This document shows, one piece after another, positions 4,472-5,549 of a stretch of 5,549 nucleotides of DNA. The notes below the pieces were generated by a model that was not told the origin of the DNA, ran no database searches, and was given only the letters and a program-made list of their open reading frames with translations. Where the stretch lies: NCBI GenBank assembly GCA_012797095.1, contig JAAZPS010000269.1, positions 1 to 5,549 on the forward strand. Reading direction: 5' to 3'. A program made the position numbers and the translations under genes. Source of the DNA: Bacillota bacterium (lineage in GTDB: Bacteria > Bacillota > Dethiobacteria > DTU022). Numbering within the stretch: the first letter of the stretch is position 1; each line of letters opens with the position of its first letter.

Positions 4472-5549
4472 TTAAGCATAGGGGTAATCCGGAGAATTGA
4501 TATCCTCCTGGTAAAGGCGCCACTCTTCTTCTGTAATAAAGCCTTTTTCCCGATAATATTTCCGAGCCTCTTTGAGAATGGATTCGATCGCATTCTCCTG
4601 GGTATCGGTCAACGCCAGTGTGCTGTGCTCACTCACCAGATGCTCCATCCTCTCCCGGGCATGATCTATTGCCTTTTTATGACCGAGGGTAGCCCATTCA
4701 GGATAGGTCAGGGTATCTGCCACCTGGGGCATATATTGCTCCGCTCTCCACCATTCCCGGGTATGTTTTGTCGTCAAGAAGTTGCCGGGCAAAGGTCCCA
4801 CTTCGTTTATCAAATCGACCGCGGCGGTCTCTTCGTTGACGGTGATACCCTTCAACAAACGCCCGATCATCCCGACAATATCGTCATCCAGTATGGCTTT
4901 TAACGGATGAGCGGTCAGCTCACCGGTCATCCCACCATGCATCAACACTACGGTTGTTCCGCTCAAAGCCCCGAGCAGTGCCCCCATGGCGGTTTCATAA
5001 GCAGCCTGAAAATCAATCGCTTTTGAGCTAGTCCAGGCAGAAGAGCTTGTCCAGGTCGGGATCTTGTACCTGCGCCACAACTGGTTAAAAGCCGCCTCTG
5101 CCAGCGAGTTCCCGATATTGCCAAAAGCCGGTGAACCGGTCTTCATATTCTGGGCCATGATCATACTGCCCACCCAGACCCGTGCTCCGGGTTTGATCAG
5201 CTGGCTCAAAACAATACCGGCAAGAGCAGCTGCAATATCGGTAATTAATGACCCGCAAATGGTCGCCGGCCCTGTCGCTGCAATGGTGGTTCCGGCAGCG
5301 AAATGAAAGGGCATATCCGTTTTGGCGTAAAGACGGATCTGCTCGACAGACTCTTTTTGGATTGAAAGAGGCGCTGCCGGATTGATCAGCTGCAGCAGAT
5401 CCTGATCGGTTGCCTTCGCCATTTCAATATTCCACCGATCATTGCCCAAAACTGTGCCTTCCATCTGGATCTTGGTAGAACATCTAATTTTGGCAGCATT
5501 ACTCTCCAACAGACACATACACTGGGGAACCTTATCAAAACCGAACCAC
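4472..5549 (-). CDS. Trimethylamine methyltransferase (MttB) family protein, C-terminal part
   Basis: The frame is open from the right edge to TAA at 4472-4474, giving about 358 residues. Family members run about 470-500, so roughly 120-140 N-terminal residues are missing, and the internal Met at 5516-5518 is not the true start (in-frame residues WFGFDKVPQC precede it). MttB-family proteins are TIM-barrel enzymes that move a methyl group from a methylated amine or betaine to the cobalt of a corrinoid protein. Counting from Met at 5518, typical segments are GTTIAATGPATICGSLITD (76-94), QLIKPGARVWVGS (106-118), DFQAAYETAMGALLGALSG (169-187) and a C-terminal helical tail with EHST (297-300). There is no in-frame TAG, so this part contains no pyrrolysine. 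That suggests the non-Pyl branch, whose characterised members act on glycine betaine, proline betaine, carnitine or gamma-butyrobetaine. No corrinoid protein gene is visible. It is upstream of the BKACE gene and probably in the same operon. Confidence 0.9.
   Translation of the reverse strand, partial: WFGFDKVPQCMCLLESNAAKIRCSTKIQMEGTVLGNDRWNIEMAKATDQDLLQLINPAAPLSIQKESVEQIRLYAKTDMPFHFAAGTTIAATGPATICGSLITDIAAALAGIVLSQLIKPGARVWVGSMIMAQNMKTGSPAFGNIGNSLAEAAFNQLWRRYKIPTWTSSSAWTSSKAIDFQAAYETAMGALLGALSGTTVVLMHGGMTGELTAHPLKAILDDDIVGMIGRLLKGITVNEETAAVDLINEVGPLPGNFLTTKHTREWWRAEQYMPQVADTLTYPEWATLGHKKAIDHARERMEHLVSEHSTLALTDTQENAIESILKEARKYYREKGFITEEEWRLYQEDINSPDYPYA

Noticed and set aside
4472..5518. Met at 5516-5518 as the true start of the methyltransferase
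   Set aside because: The frame stays open upstream to the window edge and the protein would lack over 100 residues of a conserved barrel. The gene is cut by the window, not naturally short.

Overview
The window looks like part of a chromosome of an anaerobic Firmicute (Bacillota, Clostridia-like). The evidence is a greA-lysS gene pair, strong purine-rich Shine-Dalgarno sites about 7 bases before most starts, a TTG start, one perfect sigma-A-type consensus promoter, and fermentative/methylotrophic genes (MttB family, BKACE family, PLP beta-eliminating lyase). Base composition is near 50% GC. I cannot name a genus. All six genes I can support lie on the minus strand, so the transcription order runs from the right edge to the left edge. 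No tRNA, rRNA, CRISPR array, insertion sequence or phage gene was seen.

Right part (2697-5549): a probable three-gene catabolic operon. It begins with the C-terminal ~358 residues of an MttB (trimethylamine methyltransferase) family protein whose N-terminus lies beyond the window. Next come a BKACE-family (DUF849) beta-keto acid cleavage enzyme and a metal-dependent cyclase/kynurenine-formamidase-type hydrolase with a TTG start. The gaps are 59 and 27 bases, and the two genes that start inside the window both have good ribosome binding sites. Together they suggest breakdown of a methylated amine or betaine, or of a beta-keto acid derived from one. The substrate cannot be read from the sequence, and the BKACE residue that meets the substrate amine in the lysine-fermentation enzyme is changed here.

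Middle (2303-2696): a 394-base gene-free stretch. It holds a terminator-like hairpin after the cyclase and a perfect TTGACA-17-TATAAT promoter that drives greA through a leader of about 190 bases.

Left part (1-2302): greA (transcript cleavage factor) and lysS (class II lysyl-tRNA synthetase), 18 bases apart, form a housekeeping operon. After lysS comes a 220-base gap with a candidate promoter and two clear inverted repeats. It leads into the first 43 codons of a tyrosine phenol-lyase/tryptophanase family gene that runs off the left edge. The most interesting items are the methyltransferase-BKACE-cyclase cluster and the structured leader in front of the lyase.
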